Assembly: GCF_963259705.1 (NCBI RefSeq)
Contig: NC_081851.1
Location: forward strand, 11,134,145-11,198,144
Direction: 5' to 3'
From: Myotis daubentonii
Lineage: Eukaryota; Chordata; Mammalia; Chiroptera; Vespertilionidae
Length of the DNA stretch: 64,000 nt
The translations under genes and the position numbers were made by a program. Shown here piece by piece: positions 29,801 through 42,165 of this stretch. The notes under the pieces are model-generated. The model was not told the origin of the DNA. It ran no database searches and saw nothing but the letters and a program-made list of their open reading frames with translations. Within the stretch, counting starts at the first letter, position 1. Every line of letters begins with the position of its first letter.

Positions 29801-31050
29801 TCATCCATCCTTTCTCAGCACCTATCCCATCTCACTTAGACTGCAGTGTCTGGGCTACTGGGCAGCCTCCTTGATTCAAGACACCTGTAGAGAGGGTTAC
29901 CGTGTCTACAGCTGGTGGTCAGCAAATGTGCATAAATCAGTGGGGTACAATAGCAAAATTTCACCATGGATAACTTTGAGAAATAATACTGGACCATGAG
30001 CAAGCACTTCAAGTTAGTGAACAGAGGGTTACATCATACAGAAACCTTCACCACGAATGAGTGGTCCTAAGTTATTATACACACTCAGCCCTTATTTGGT
30101 CACGCCCTAAATGCTGAACAACTCCCAAGGACCAAGTGCTTGAGAAAGAAGGAGAGCAAATAACAAACATCCTCCCCATTCCACCTTCCCCAACTTGAGA
30201 AAGCCTTGAGGTTAGAGCTAATCCTAGGCATCTTCTGATTGCTACTCTCTGGTACCTAGTAGGGTCTTAATTCATGTTTACTGAATATAACTGTGTCCAA
30301 AATCATGCCCCTATTAAGAAACACACATTGTTAACACATTGTGGACCAGTAGTTTTATTGCTAGCTTTACCCAGTGGCCAGATAAGTTTCTATTGAACGA
30401 GTACAAAAAACGTTTTACATAAATGTTACAGGCACGCTTTAAATTTAAATACCCATTGCATTTTGAAATTACTTATTACATATTCTTACAAGCTAGTATC
30501 TTTTTAAAGTATGATACTTTGCAAAACACTGTGTAACACGAAGTGAGAATTCTCTTCGCAATGTGTTAAGGGACAAGTTGATCCCATCAAATCATATACT
30601 TCTTCAAGTAGAGGAGGAAACTATGACAGAAAAGATATTAATAAACTAACTAAATAAAAAGTGGCAAGTGAGCAAGAAATAGGAGAAATTAAAATGAATC
30701 AGTACAATATTCACTATTCCTCAAAAAAGCAGAGACTGTTTATATCTTTGGACCATGTGATTTTCTTTTGAGTATTATCCTCAAGCCATGAGTATACATA
30801 TAGGAAAGCTCCCTTCACAAATCATGTCCTTATTTATAATTAAAAAAAAATAAAAGACAGAGGGATAAACCAAAATATCTGACAATTAGGAAGCTGCTAT
30901 CTAAATTATACCACCATCCAATGAAAACAGAAAGCCATTAAATAGGACCGGAAAATTATATTGTAACATGAGAATACAGTTATGATAGTGTCAGAGGGAA
31001 AAAATATATGAAGTATGACTTCTGCTATTAAAAAACACATGGAAAAAAAA
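29801..31050. other. UXS1: UXS1 intron 1, unique sequence
   Basis: No coding exon, RNA gene or recognised repeat apart from A-rich patches around 30840 and 30930. Confidence 0.5.
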
Positions 31051-31052
31051 GT

Positions 31053-34000
31053 GTGAAAATGCCAAAACACTTGAGTTTAAATAGTGAGGTGAAGAGAGAC
31101 CTCCTGCGCCATGCCTCCCCGCCCAGGCTCCAGGATCCAGTGCTTGAGGACCTAGTGCTGGGAGTGCAAGCCAGAGGGACCCCACACTCCTTCCTGCCCA
31201 GGTACCAGGGCCGTACTAAAATTGCGAGCCAGAGGCTCCTAGGGCACAATCCTGCCTCAGGCGCCACAGCCCATGCATGCCAGAGGGCTCTGGAACCTCA
31301 CAGGAAGTTACATACCAGAAGAACTGTGCACACATTACTGCCGACCAAGTATCTGCAGCAGACAACACCCAATTTGAACAGCAATTGGAAAAAAAAATTT
31401 AAAAAGCAGGAGGAGAGTTTAAGGAAGCTTTGGAACAACATGAAACAAAGCAATATCCACATAATAGGAGTGCCAGAAGGAGTAGAAGCTGAGCAAGGAA
31501 TAGAAACCCTGCTTGAAGAAATAATGACACAAAACTTCCCTGACTTGTGGAATAAAAAAGTCATACAAGCACAGAGAGTCCCAAATAAGAGGAACCCAAA
31601 AAGGCCCACACCAAGACACTTTGTAATTACAATGGAAAACATTAACAACAAAGAATCTCAAGGGCGGCAAAGAGAGACAGAAAGGTACTTATAAGGGCTC
31701 TGTCATTAGACTATAGGTTGATTTTTCAACAGAAACACATCAGGCCAGAAGGGAATGGAATGAAGTATACAAAGTAATTAAAAGCAAGGGAACTATTATC
31801 CTTTTAGACAAAAAAAGTCAAAGGGAGTTTATTACCACCAAACCAGCAATGCCAGAAATTCTCAAGGGATTGGTGTAAGAAAAAGGAATAGAAAGATAAA
31901 GAGAAATACAGACATAAAGAATAAAAATGGCAACAAACAAGTACCTATCCATAATAACCTTAAATGTAAATGGATTAAATGTTCCAATCAAAAGGCATAG
32001 GATGGCTGAATAGATAAGAAAACATGGCTCATTTATACGTTGTCTGCAAGAGACCCACCTCAGAACAAAGGACTCACACAGACTGAAAGTGAAGGGATGG
32101 AAAACTTTTTTCAAGTAAATGGAAATGAAAAAAAAAGAAAAAGCTAGGGTAGCAATACTTATATCTGACAAAATAGACCTCAAAGTGAAGGCCATAACAA
32201 GAGATAATGACACAAAACTTCTAGGTTGTGCCCTAGGAGCCTCTGGCTCGCAATTTTAGTACAGCTCTGGCACCTGGGCAGGAAGGAGTGTGGGGTCCCT
32301 CTGGCTTGCACTCACAGCACTAGGTCCTTTTGTTCCACAAATCAGGGAAGTTTTGTGTCATTATTTCTTCAAGCAGGGTTTCTATTCCTTGCTCAGCTTC
32401 TACTCCTTCTGGCACCCCTATTATGTGGATATTGCTTTGTTTCATGTTGTTCCAATCCCAGTAAATACTAAAGGGATTGATATAACAAGAGGATATAACT
32501 CTGGCAAACATATATGCACCCAAAACAGGAGCACCCAAATATATAAAAAAAACTTCTGGAAGATTATCAAAGGAGAGATGGACAGCAATACAATCATAAT
32601 AGGGGACTTTAATACCCCAGTGACACAACTTGGTAAATCTTTTAGACAAAAATTCAACAAAGAAACAGCAATCCTAAGTGACTCACTTGATCAGATGGAA
32701 CTAATTGACATCTTCGGAACATTTCACCCCAAAGGCACGGAATATATATTCTTCTCACATGCACATGGGACATTTTCAAAGACAGGCCACATATAAGGAC
32801 ACAGGCTAAGTCTCTACAAATTCAAGAAGAATGAAATTATATCAAGCATCTTCTCAGATCACAATGGCATAAAATTAGAAATCAACTACAATAAAAACAC
32901 TCAAAAACAATCAAACACATGGAGGCTAAACAGCATGCTATCAAACAATGATTGAGTTACCAAAGAGACCAAAGAAGAAATAAAAACATACTGGAAACAA
33001 ATGACAATGAAAACACAACAATCCAAAATCTATGGGACACAGTGAAAGCAGTCCTGAGAAGGAAGTTCATAGCACTACAAGCCTACCCTAAAAAAAAAAC
33101 CCACACACAAACACAAGAAAACCTGGTAATAAATTATCTAAACCTACAGCATAAAGAGTTTAAAAGAGAGCAACAAGAAAAGCCCAGAGTAAGTAGAAGG
33201 AAATACCAGAGCAGAAATAAACAGCATAGAGACCAAAAAACAAACAAACAAAAACAAAAGATCAACAGAACCAGAGATGGTTCATTAAAAGGATAAACAA
33301 GATTGATGAACCTCTAACCAGGCTCACCAAGAAACAAAGAGAGAGGACCCAAATAAACAAAATCAGAAATGAAAGAGGTGAAGTTAACAACCAACCCCAC
33401 AGAAATACAAAGGATTATTTAAAAAGAAAAGAAAAATACTATGAACATGTATATTCCAACAAACTGGAGAACCTAGATGAAATAGACATAGTTCTAAAAA
33501 AATACAATCTTCCAAAACTCAATCAGGAAAAATAAAAAAAAACTAGAACGGACCAATAACTACTGATGAAATTGAAGTAGTAATCAAAAAAACTTCCAGC
33601 AAACTAAACCCTGGTCCAGACAGCTTCACAGGGGAATTTACCAAATATTCAAAAAAGAACTGACATCGACGCACCTCAGACTATTACAAAAAGTTCAAGA
33701 GGAATGAACACCTCCAAGATCTTTCTATGAAGCCAGCATTACCCTAATCTCAAAACTATATAAGGACCCTACAAAGAAAGAATTATAGGCCAGTATCCCT
33801 GATGAACATAGATGCTAAAATCCTCAACAAAATATTAGGAAATTGCATACAGCAATATATTAAAAAGATTATGCACCATTACCAAGTGGGATTTAATCTG
33901 GGGATGCAAAGCTGGTACAATACACACAAATCAATAAACATGATACAGCACATAAACAAACTGAAAGACAAAAATCACATGATCATATCAATAGATGCAG

Positions 34001-34308
34001 AAAAGGATTTGACAAAATCCAAAACCCTTTCTTGGTAAAAACTCTCAGCAAAGTGGGAATAGAGGGATCATACTTCAACATAATAAAAGCCTTATGTGAC
34101 AAACCACAGCCAACATCATACTCAGTGAGCAAAAACTAAAACCAATTTCCCTAAGAACAGGAAAAAAAACCAGGGATGCCCACTTTCATCACTCCTGTTT
34201 GACACAGTACTGGAAGTGCTAGCCATATCAATTGGACAAGAAATAAAGGGCATCCAAATTGAAAAAGTAGAAGTAAAACTGTCATTATTCATAGATGGTA
34301 TGATATTA
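31053..34308 (+). mobile_element. LINE-1 with ORF1 and ORF2 relics and a permuted inverted segment
   Basis: 5' region 31080-31340, ORF1 relic 31370-31880 (IHIIGVPEGVEAEQGIETLL and the C-terminal region), and ORF2 from 31927 (MATNKYLSIITLNVNG-like). ORF2 contains the endonuclease (TIIIGDFNTPVTQ near 32600) and the reverse transcriptase start ([13 protein letters not shown], near 33885; [11 protein letters not shown], near 34280, where intact copies have an ADD active site). An inverted block sits inside the endonuclease at 32221-32455. It ends where an ERV begins. Confidence 0.85.
32221..32455 (-). repeat. Inverted, permuted copy of the LINE-1 5' and ORF1 sequence
   Basis: The reverse complement of this block equals an ORF1 piece (about 31433-31556) followed directly by a 5'-region piece (about 31148-31253). 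The forward copy has them in the opposite order. Near-identity over about 230 bases. ORF2 sequence continues on both sides. Confidence 0.85.
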
Positions 34309-34457
34309 TACAGTATAAATAGAGAGAACTTCTTCTACGTTTTGGGTTCAGAATTTGACAGAGGCATTCTGCTCTGAACCCGTGCGCAATAAAGATAACT
34401 CCTAACTAATTGGCTCATGAAGGCTTCTTGTTTAGCTCGCTGATTTATGATATAACA
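34309..34457 (+). promoter_or_regulatory. 5'-truncated class I LTR: TATA box, polyadenylation signal, U5
   Basis: TATAAATA at about 34313-34320, AATAAA at about 34387-34392, and the LTR ends ATATAACA at 34457, two bases before the primer site. U3 upstream of the TATA box is missing or replaced by LINE-1 sequence. Confidence 0.75.
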
Positions 34458-34459
34458 TT

Positions 34460-34477
34460 TGGAGGCCCCAGCGAGAT
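34460..34477 (+). promoter_or_regulatory. Retroviral primer binding site, tRNA-Thr
   Basis: TGGAGGCCCCAGCGAGAT is a full 18-base complement of the 3' end of tRNA-Thr(TGT) including CCA. It is preceded by the LTR end and a TT spacer. Confidence 0.85.
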
Positions 34478-34896
34478 AAGAGACAGGTGCCTACCGGCAC
34501 CTGGTCTGGGTCGCCTGGGACAGACAGCCTCCCCTGCCTGGCTGCCAGGCCCTAAGGATCTCTATGGGATGTACCACCTGATGAAGTTCCAGGGCCCCAG
34601 GGACTCTTTTCTGTGGTTGTGACAGCCAGACAAGGGACACCTGACATGCCCCTGCATTCTTTTGGAGTCATCGGAAAAAGCCTCTGGCGATGAGCAAATT
34701 CAAATTCAATTAAGAAATTTTGAGTTCACTTTTCTGTGTTTGACTAGTCATCTTGCTACTGAGAAGAGGACTGGACGCAGTCTTAACTTCTCCGGTAGGT
34801 TCTCACCGAGATGTTAGTTGATAACTCTGTCCTGGGGCATGGGTTCGAGGAGTGGGGGTCCACGTCTGTTTCTGTTAGACCCCCACGACTATTTCT

Positions 34897-35040
34897 ATCA
34901 GGGGAGTTGAGCAGTGTTCCAGTTATCTGCTCAGCTCCCAAGAGTACCTGTCCTGGGGGTGTGAGTGCCAAGGGTACCCCCACGTCCATCAGGGGAGTTG
35001 GACAGTGTTCCGGTTATCTGCTCAGCTCCCAAGAGTGCTT
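34897..35040. repeat. Tandem duplication in an ERV leader, 91-bp period
   Basis: ATCAGGGGAGTTG at 34897 recurs at 34988 and is followed in both copies by the TATCTGCTCAGCTCCCAAGA segment. Confidence 0.85.
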
Positions 35041-37654
35041 GTCTACTGAAAGAGTGCGAGTACGGATGTCTGTCTGTCTGTCTCAGCATAATTATCTGTT
35101 CGTTAACTGGTTTATAAATAGAAGTGTGAGAGCCTGCGTAAAAGCGAAAGCTACTTTGATTTATTCTGTACTTCTGTTGACTCGTCTCCCTAAAATGTTT
35201 TATTTATTTAAGGCTGAACTCCATGACAAACTGCAAAACTCCTAAGCAGTGCTGGTGAGATTTATTTTTCTCAGGGACGTTTGCTCTCTGTCAAGGAGGG
35301 AATCAGCCCGCCAATAAAATTTCTGCTAATAAAATTTCTGTCTATGTTTTCATAGTAGGGGCTTTGGTTTGCTCTTCACTGATTTGTGATTTGGCTGTAT
35401 TAGGCTAAAAATTTTGGAATTCTGGGATCAATTTAAAGGTATAAAATTGTAAAGGGTGTAGCCCAGAGAAGGTTAAAACAAAGGCCGGCTAGGTTCCAAG
35501 ATTGCTTGTAAGAAAAAGCAAGAGAAAAGACTTCCAAGTTAACTATTTGCAACAAAGTCGTAAAAAGCTATAAAACTGTTTTCTTACCTCCTCTGGTGGA
35601 CAGAGGTTCCCAAGGACAGAAAGAGAGGCAGGACTTGCTAAACTGGGCAGGGCGGAGATATTTACAGGGCCCCACCCCTGCCTGTGACATCATAGTCCCA
35701 CACAGGCCAGCCGAGGCGGAACTAAGACTTGTTGGGTTAAGATTAATACATTTTCTCATGGCTTGTGTAAGGCGAGAGAGAAAGATTGCCAGATTTTTGA
35801 TAATTAACTGCTTTGTGGGCTGCCTTTTTCAGCCCTTCTAGCAAGCAGAGAATCATGTAGTCCCAAGACCTGTGACCTGCCTGCCCTTCCTGATAGATTT
35901 ACAGTGGGTCTCTATTAGGGACAGCATCCGCTCTGACTTGGGGAGGAAGAGAGCAGAAAACTGCTCCGGAGCAGGTGTGAGATAGGATAGCAGGCTCCCA
36001 GCCTGCTGAGGTAGAGAAGCCCTAGGCTAGGGGACTGGGGGATAGTCGGAGATATGAAAAGTAGGAGGATTTGAGATCCTCTGGGGGCTTAGAATAAAGA
36101 AGGGAAAATCTGTAAGGGAAAGCAACTGTTACAGAGAGAAGAATGTGTCCTTAAATGCAAAAAGTCTAAATATACAGGATCTCAGACCTTGTTTGCTTGC
36201 TAAGGACAGAGTAAATGGTTAATGCAGAAAGGGGGAGCATTGGCGGGGAGAGCAGAGAGAGATAAGTTTTTGTAGATTTTTACTGGCTGGTTTCTTCAAG
36301 TCCACAAATTTTCTGCAAAGCACAATAAATCCTCCTCTGCCCCATTTTATTCTCTTTAACCCTCCAATACACATAGAGAAAATCTCATTGTCAAGCCAGA
36401 TTTAAAAAAATTTGCCTCCAAGCATGGCAGGATGGGGCTACTGGGTACTTCTTGGGCAGCGTTGGAATGTTTAAACAGAGAAACTTTGGGATATAGTATT
36501 TTATTGGCCAGATTAAAAAGGGTTATTTCTATGGTCAGAAAAAAAGGCCAGTACAGGTTACTGAAGATATACCAGGAAAAAAAAAGAATGTTAGAAAGAC
36601 TAAGGCATATTTATGCATTTTTGAAGGACAAAGAAAGAAGGTTTAAAGGCTAATTTAAAAGTATGAAATTTATAAAGGTTATGTATGTAATAAAAATGGA
36701 CAGAGTAAGGTTTCAGTAACAGGCAGAAAAGAACAGGACAGGAGCAGACGTATCTCGTGAAAAACTGAACTCACAGGAGCCAGGTAATGGAGAAGTAGAG
36801 CTGAAGCCCGCAGCCACTCTGGTGATTTAGAGCTGGTTGCTAGATAGATTAAAGACTCAGCCCCTGAGAGCAAGGTGAAAGGAGGGGGTAGGGGAGGGGG
36901 GCAGATGCCCTGTTCTTACTCATAGAGAAGCCTGTGGGAAAGGTCAAGGTCTCTGCCAGGAAAGAGGACAGGTGGGAAGGCAAGGGCCTGATACCCAAGC
37001 CGCCACCAGAGCTCTTTGCTATGTGCAAACTTGTCTCTTCCTGCAGCCCCGGCTGTATTTGGCTCGCCACTAGCAACCAAGCAGTGCTGAGAGACAGGGA
37101 TGGCAAGGCCCTATAACTGGTAAAAAGGGTTAACAGGAGAGGGGAAAGGGAAGGAACTCTCCATGGACCAGAGAGCCTTCAGGACTTCCAGACTCTCCAA
37201 GAGAGGAGGAGTCTGACTAAGGGACTGGCCGAAATCCTGCTGGGCTGGGAGGACGACCTGAGGCCACATGTTGAACTTGTAAACTACAGTTTGCTGGGCA
37301 GATGTCCAAGCCCAGTTGTGTAAAGGTTAGCTCCCTGTGTTCAGCAAACAACTTTCTCCCATGCCAGAATACATTTTAGGGAAATTAGACAGACCGTATT
37401 TGTGGCTAGAAGGAAAACTGGCCACCGTGCACAGTCCTGACAGTGGCCTGCAGAAAACTGTATAATGGACTTAGATAATGCCTGTATCTTCATGGACATG
37501 ACTCCAGAGAGACAAGGACAGTTTTGCTTTGTGTGGGAAGGTCAAAAATGAACTTTAGTCACCTCCATGAGCTGTTTGTATAGCCCTACCATGTGTCATG
37601 TTTAGTAGAAGATTTGGCTGCCTGAAGTGGCCACAGTGCCAATACTGTACTGTA

Positions 37655-38035
37655 TCCTATATAATAAAAGGGTAATATGCAAATTGACCCTAACGGTGGA
37701 TTGACCTGTTGCTATGACGCCCACTGACCACCAGGGGGCAGACGCTCAACTCAGGAGCTGCCCCCTGGTGGTCAGTGTGCTCCCCACAGGGGGAGCTCTG
37801 CTTAGCCACAAGCCGGGCTGACAGCTGCAAGTGGGCCTAAGCTGCAGTTGGACATCCCCCAAGGGCTCCCAGAGGGATGTCTAACTGCCAGCTTAGGCCC
37901 ATTCCCCCAGGGAGTGGGCCTAAGCCAGCAGGTGGACATCTCCCAAAGGGTCCCAGACTGTGAGAGGGCTCAGGCTGGGCTGAGGGACCCTCCCCCCACC
38001 CCAAGTGCACAAATTTCTGTGCACTGGGCCTCTAG
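37655..38035 (+). mobile_element. Non-autonomous Helitron, plus strand
   Basis: Starts TCCTATATAATAAAAGGG after A and ends GCACTGGGCCTCTAG before T. An inverted pair of CTCF-like words lies at 37727-37775. The remainder has two copies of a CCCAAGGGCTCCCAGA-like block. Confidence 0.95.
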
Positions 38036-39477
38036 TTGTATTAATAATATTGTATTAACCTTTAATTCTCTTGCAGATTTAAATGCAGCTGCCACCAATT
38101 ACTATAGACCTATGTAGGTCTACAGGCTTTAGTAGTCTTTGGGAGTAACTGGCAAATGTCCAGTATCCCACACTAAGCGTCATTTTCATGGCCATATATT
38201 AGCTATCCTGGAAGGGGGTTACATATTTTAAATTTCTTCTTGACATTTAAAGGCAGTTACTGTTTTTGTTGTAATACATTAAAAAAAAATAATATATTAC
38301 TCTGAAAAGTCCATACAAAGGACTGGCAAGGAAAATCAGAAAATCTTAAAGCAGGTCAGTATATTTTTCTCCTTATATAATTCCTCCGAAATTTGGCAAT
38401 ACATTTCTTTGCATGAATTCAGTAAGACCAGTTTCCAATAGTGGTTTTATTAACCAGAAACTTTGACTGGAGTATCATGTTTTAAAGAGCCCTGTCTAAA
38501 CTCTGAAGACCTGAAGCCAATAAAAGTGCCACAGAGAAAGCCTGGTATCCTGCTTAGTAGCCCTGAAAATAGCTGGCGCTGGAGCCTCAGGCCCATGCCC
38601 TACCATCACTGGCAGTTGGTCAAAGTAGAAGGGGAGCAACAAGGGCGCCTCTGCATCCCTACAGAACCCCCACGCACCTTAGGACGCAACAAGTAGGAGG
38701 GCTGCTGAGATGGGCCTTAACGCCTAGGGCACGGGCACGGGGAAAGTCGCTACAGGTAAGGAATTCACCTAACTCAATGGATACTGGCAGGCCTGATGAA
38801 CAGCTAGATGGCTTGGCTTCCCGGCTCTTCAGGGCACATTAAGATTCAATCATGACATTCCGGCAAAAGTGGTCAGTTACCATTCTTATTATGTTTATGC
38901 AAACAATGAGGCCAAATTAAATACAATAGATAAATTAGTCTTGATTTGGCTCTTTTAATAAACAGAAGAATAATTTTAAGGAGAAAAATTCTATTTCAAT
39001 AGAAATTATTAGAACTGAAATGTTTTCTTTCCCTTCCACCAGACTATTTGTTGTAACTCTTGCTATTCTAATTGCTCAATAATACTAATTTTTATAATAC
39101 AGTTTGTCTAAGCCAGGTCACAAGCCCACCTTCTTCTATGCCCTGGCCTCGTTGTCCCTCTGATAGACAGCAAGGCTCTCTTGGCTCTGAAAAGAAAACT
39201 CCATCCCTCTTCAGCATGGAAGTAGCCAAAGAAGCCCCACCGACATCGATTTTCCCTAAAAAAATTCAGAGCCAGGATCCTTGAAGTAATATATTAGGCA
39301 GTAAGACAGACATAAGCAGAGCAAGGACGATGGGCCAACTGGCACTACCAGATGTAACTAAGTTTTTCCACCTCTACATATATAAGATAAGGGGCTAAGA
39401 CCAAACCATCTGGTCTCAGACGCTCACCCGTGGGACGTCAGCATAGAAGGCCAAATTAATTACCTTTATTCAGGCTC

Positions 39478-40260
39478 TCCAGTGGACAAAAAACAAATCA
39501 GTAACAATTTACACTGATAACAGGTACGCATTTGCAACGGCTCACATACACAGTGCTATTTACAAGGAACAGGGACTTTTTAACTTCAGCCAGGAAGGAC
39601 ATCAAAAATAAGGAAGAAATTCTGACACTACTAGAAGCCATCTAGCTACCCAAGGTAATAGCATTAGTCCACTGTAAGGGACACCAGAAAGGGGACTCCC
39701 CAGAAGCAAGAGGGAACTAGGCTGCAGATGAAGCAGCCCAGGAGGCTGCCCTAAAACAAGTGGGGCCTCTGCAGATTCTAGTGACTCTTCCAGACCCTGA
39801 CCTACCCACCTCACCAGCTTACAGGGAACCACACTAAGCTTACAAAGCTTCTCCCAATCTAAGAAAGCTAAAATCCATAACCAATCTTTACTCAAGTTCT
39901 TACAGGCTTTACAGTCTACCCAGAAAGCAATCCAGAAACATGTCCACTGTCACCTGGAAAGCATGTGCACTTTTACCCTAAATCACAGGAAGAAGTGGGA
40001 ATTAAGAAAACCTTTCTCCTACCACACATGGGCACACACCTACATAACACAGTATGTAAGGCATGCCCGCAGGCAAGTGTGCCGGGCTCACCAACTTGGC
40101 ATAGCGATGTTAGTGTTGACCGCATGGGGAACCCATGGAGGACTCACCTTGTTTTTTCAATGTTTCCTAAAATCCTTCCTCACTCATCTACCTGCTGGCC
40201 ATCCAATAAAGTTGGTGCCTACAGATGCGTGGAGGGGTAAGACCCTGCGCACCAAGCTTC
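39478..40260 (+). pseudogene. ERV RNase H and integrase relics (tRNA-Thr provirus)
   Basis: YTDNRYAFATAHIHSAIYKE (about 39510-39570) is the RNase H region with the aspartate of the TDxRYA motif. HCKGHQKGDSP (about 39670-39700) is the C-terminal loop. Integrase zinc-finger sequence (HTWAHTYITQYVRHA, about 40025) follows, then the C-terminal tail. Frames change several times. Confidence 0.72.
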
Positions 40261-40899
40261 ATGCATCTGGTAAGCAACATGCGTGAGGTACAGTAAGGAC
40301 CCCAAGAGCAGCTGCCAGAGAAGAGTGGTCCCAATGGAGAGGAGGCTCTGGTGACAAGAAACAGTATGGGTCCACCTGGGACTACAGGGAGGAAACAGCT
40401 TGACCCCACTAGTGCAAGAAAGGTGGGACACTGGCCACCAGTGAGACACTGGGGAGCTTAGTCAGATCACAGCCACGCAGTCCTTCAGCACCGGCCCAAG
40501 AGAAATGGCGCGTTCCAAAGTAGTAGCAGGGCAGCCACCGCATAAACACAGTTCTCTTTTTAAAAGTGAAAACATTTATTTTTGAGCCACTGCTAGGAGC
40601 CAAGCAACCTGTGGTGTCTTACAGCAAAGGCTCCTAACCACAGTGCCCTTTAGCTTGAAAAGGCTCAGAACCTAACAGTGACAAGAATGGGGTGGGTGGG
40701 ACAGTGGGGTCTGCCTTCTCCAGTGTTGATGATAGAATCCAGGCCTCCCACAGCCTACGAGACACTATGTGGTCTTCAGACCTCCTCATTCAGAATCCCG
40801 GGACAGGGGCCAAGGCAGGGGGAAGGTGGAGAACCTCCACCCCGAGGGAGCTGGTGACCAGCCAGTCACAGCCATACCTCTATGTTCTTACAGTCCAGG

Positions 40900-41335
40900 C
40901 TCAAGCCACTCTGGTCCAAATAATTTCTCCAATTTGCCACACCTATTCCTGTCCTCAGGGCCATTCCACTTCTCCTGAACGCCTCTTCACTCACACCCCT
41001 CTCGGTTCATTCAGATCTCAGCTCAAAAGTTACCTATCAAAGAGATCTTCTGACCAACCCACCTGTAATAAACCCCAACCATCACCATGCACTCTTTCCT
41101 CCCTACCCACACTTAGCCTGCTTTCTTTTTCTTCACAGCACTTATCACCAGCTAATATAGCTATGTATCAATTTATCTATGAATCTATGTTTCTGGTCTG
41201 ATCCCCTCCAATAACATGTAGGCTCAGGTGGCAGAAATGTTACATGCTGCTCACTATAGTTTTCTGTGGCACTGATACACATGCATGATAGGTGCTCATT
41301 AAATATTTGCTAAAAGGAATGAATGAAAAGCTCTC
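40900..41335 (+). repeat. LINE-2 3' end
   Basis: Ancient mammalian repeat, recognised by the characteristic end AGGTGCTCATTAAATATTTG then GCTAAAAGGAATGAATGAA, with CT-rich upstream sequence in the expected order. Confidence 0.75.
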
Positions 41336-41545
41336 CCAAATGACAGGCAATCGGTGCTCTAAGGCAGGAGTCAGCAAACTTTTTCTATAAAGGAATAGAT
41401 CATAACTATGTTAGGCTTTGCGGGCCTGTCTGAAGCGACTGCTCGACTCCATCACTGCGGGCAGTCCTAGATAATTCGAAATCACCTAGCTGTGCTCCCA
41501 CACGGTATTCAAGGACACTGACATTTGAGCTTCGTGTTATAAAAC

Positions 41546-42072
41546 AGCATCTGCCTTAGCTGGTGTGGCTCCATTAGTTGGAGTGTCATCCCATACACCA
41601 AAAGGTCAGAGGTTAGATTCCCAGTCAGGGCACACAGGGCACATACCCAGGTTGCAGATTCCATCCCCAGAGGCAATCGATCAGTGCTTCTTTCTCTCTC
41701 TCTTTTAAAAAAAAAAAATCAATGAATATGCCCTGGGGTGTGTTAGGTCTGATCAGATAATTGAATGGATACCCCCACCCCTGGGAACTGATCTTTAGGC
41801 CACTTCACAATGGACATTCCCTCTTGCTTAGACCACATTCCACTTGCAAAGACCATTATCCTCCCCTCAGGACCTGCCAGAGAATTCTCCGTCCAGAAAA
41901 AGCCCACCTAGAGTCCTTGAAAATCTCTGACTCCCAGTCCCTAGGGCTGGCGCCATTTTGGGGCTCGTTCCATCTGGTATCCGGATGACCTAATAAATTC
42001 ATATTCCCTTACCACTTGGGCCTCGTGCGTTCCTCCTTCGGCGACCCTAACAGGGTGAGGATTAAAAAAAAA
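41546..42072 (+). mobile_element. VES SINE, split by a solo LTR
   Basis: Head CCTTAGCTGGTGTGGCTCC, body to 41740, then the tail GGGTGAGGATTAAAAAAAAA at 42053-42072 after the LTR. Sits in the ancient hAT. Confidence 0.83.
41741..42052 (+). mobile_element. Short solo LTR
   Basis: 312 bp, begins TGTTAGGTC and ends GACCCTAACA (perfect 7-base inverted ends TGTTAGG/CCTAACA). Perfect 5-bp duplication gggtg on both sides. An AATAAA at about 41990 (CTAATAAATTC) is followed by U5. Confidence 0.88.
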
Positions 42073-42165
42073 AGCATTTTTTTCTTCAACTATTCAAAAA
42101 TTGTCACAGCCTTCTCAGCTCAGGGGTGGGCTGGACTTGGCCATGGGTCAGCTTGCCAGCCCTGC

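Larger units (their letters stand above)
34458..40450 (+). mobile_element. tRNA-Thr-primed class I endogenous retrovirus, decayed
   Basis: Leader from 34478 with a tandem duplication (34897-35040), then a long region with no clear Gag motif (35240-37650). A Helitron is inserted at 37655-38035. RNase H lies near 39500-39700 and the integrase end near 40000-40260. I could not place reverse transcriptase or a 3' LTR. It is plus-strand, so antisense to UXS1. Stops are frequent. Confidence 0.65.
41367..42165. mobile_element. Ancient hAT (Charlie-type MER) element, split by a SINE
   Basis: Left part CAGGAGTCAGCAAACTTTTT to about 41545, including TTAGGCTTTGCGGGCC. Right part 42090-42165 with TTGTCACAGCC and an end near GCCAGCCCTG. 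Imperfect 8-bp duplication (ctctaagg / ctttaaga). Family name not assigned. Confidence 0.65.

Noticed and set aside
35575..35620. A possible splice donor and exon on the minus strand
   Set aside because: It lies within the provirus leader region, no frame is conserved and no UXS1 residues match.
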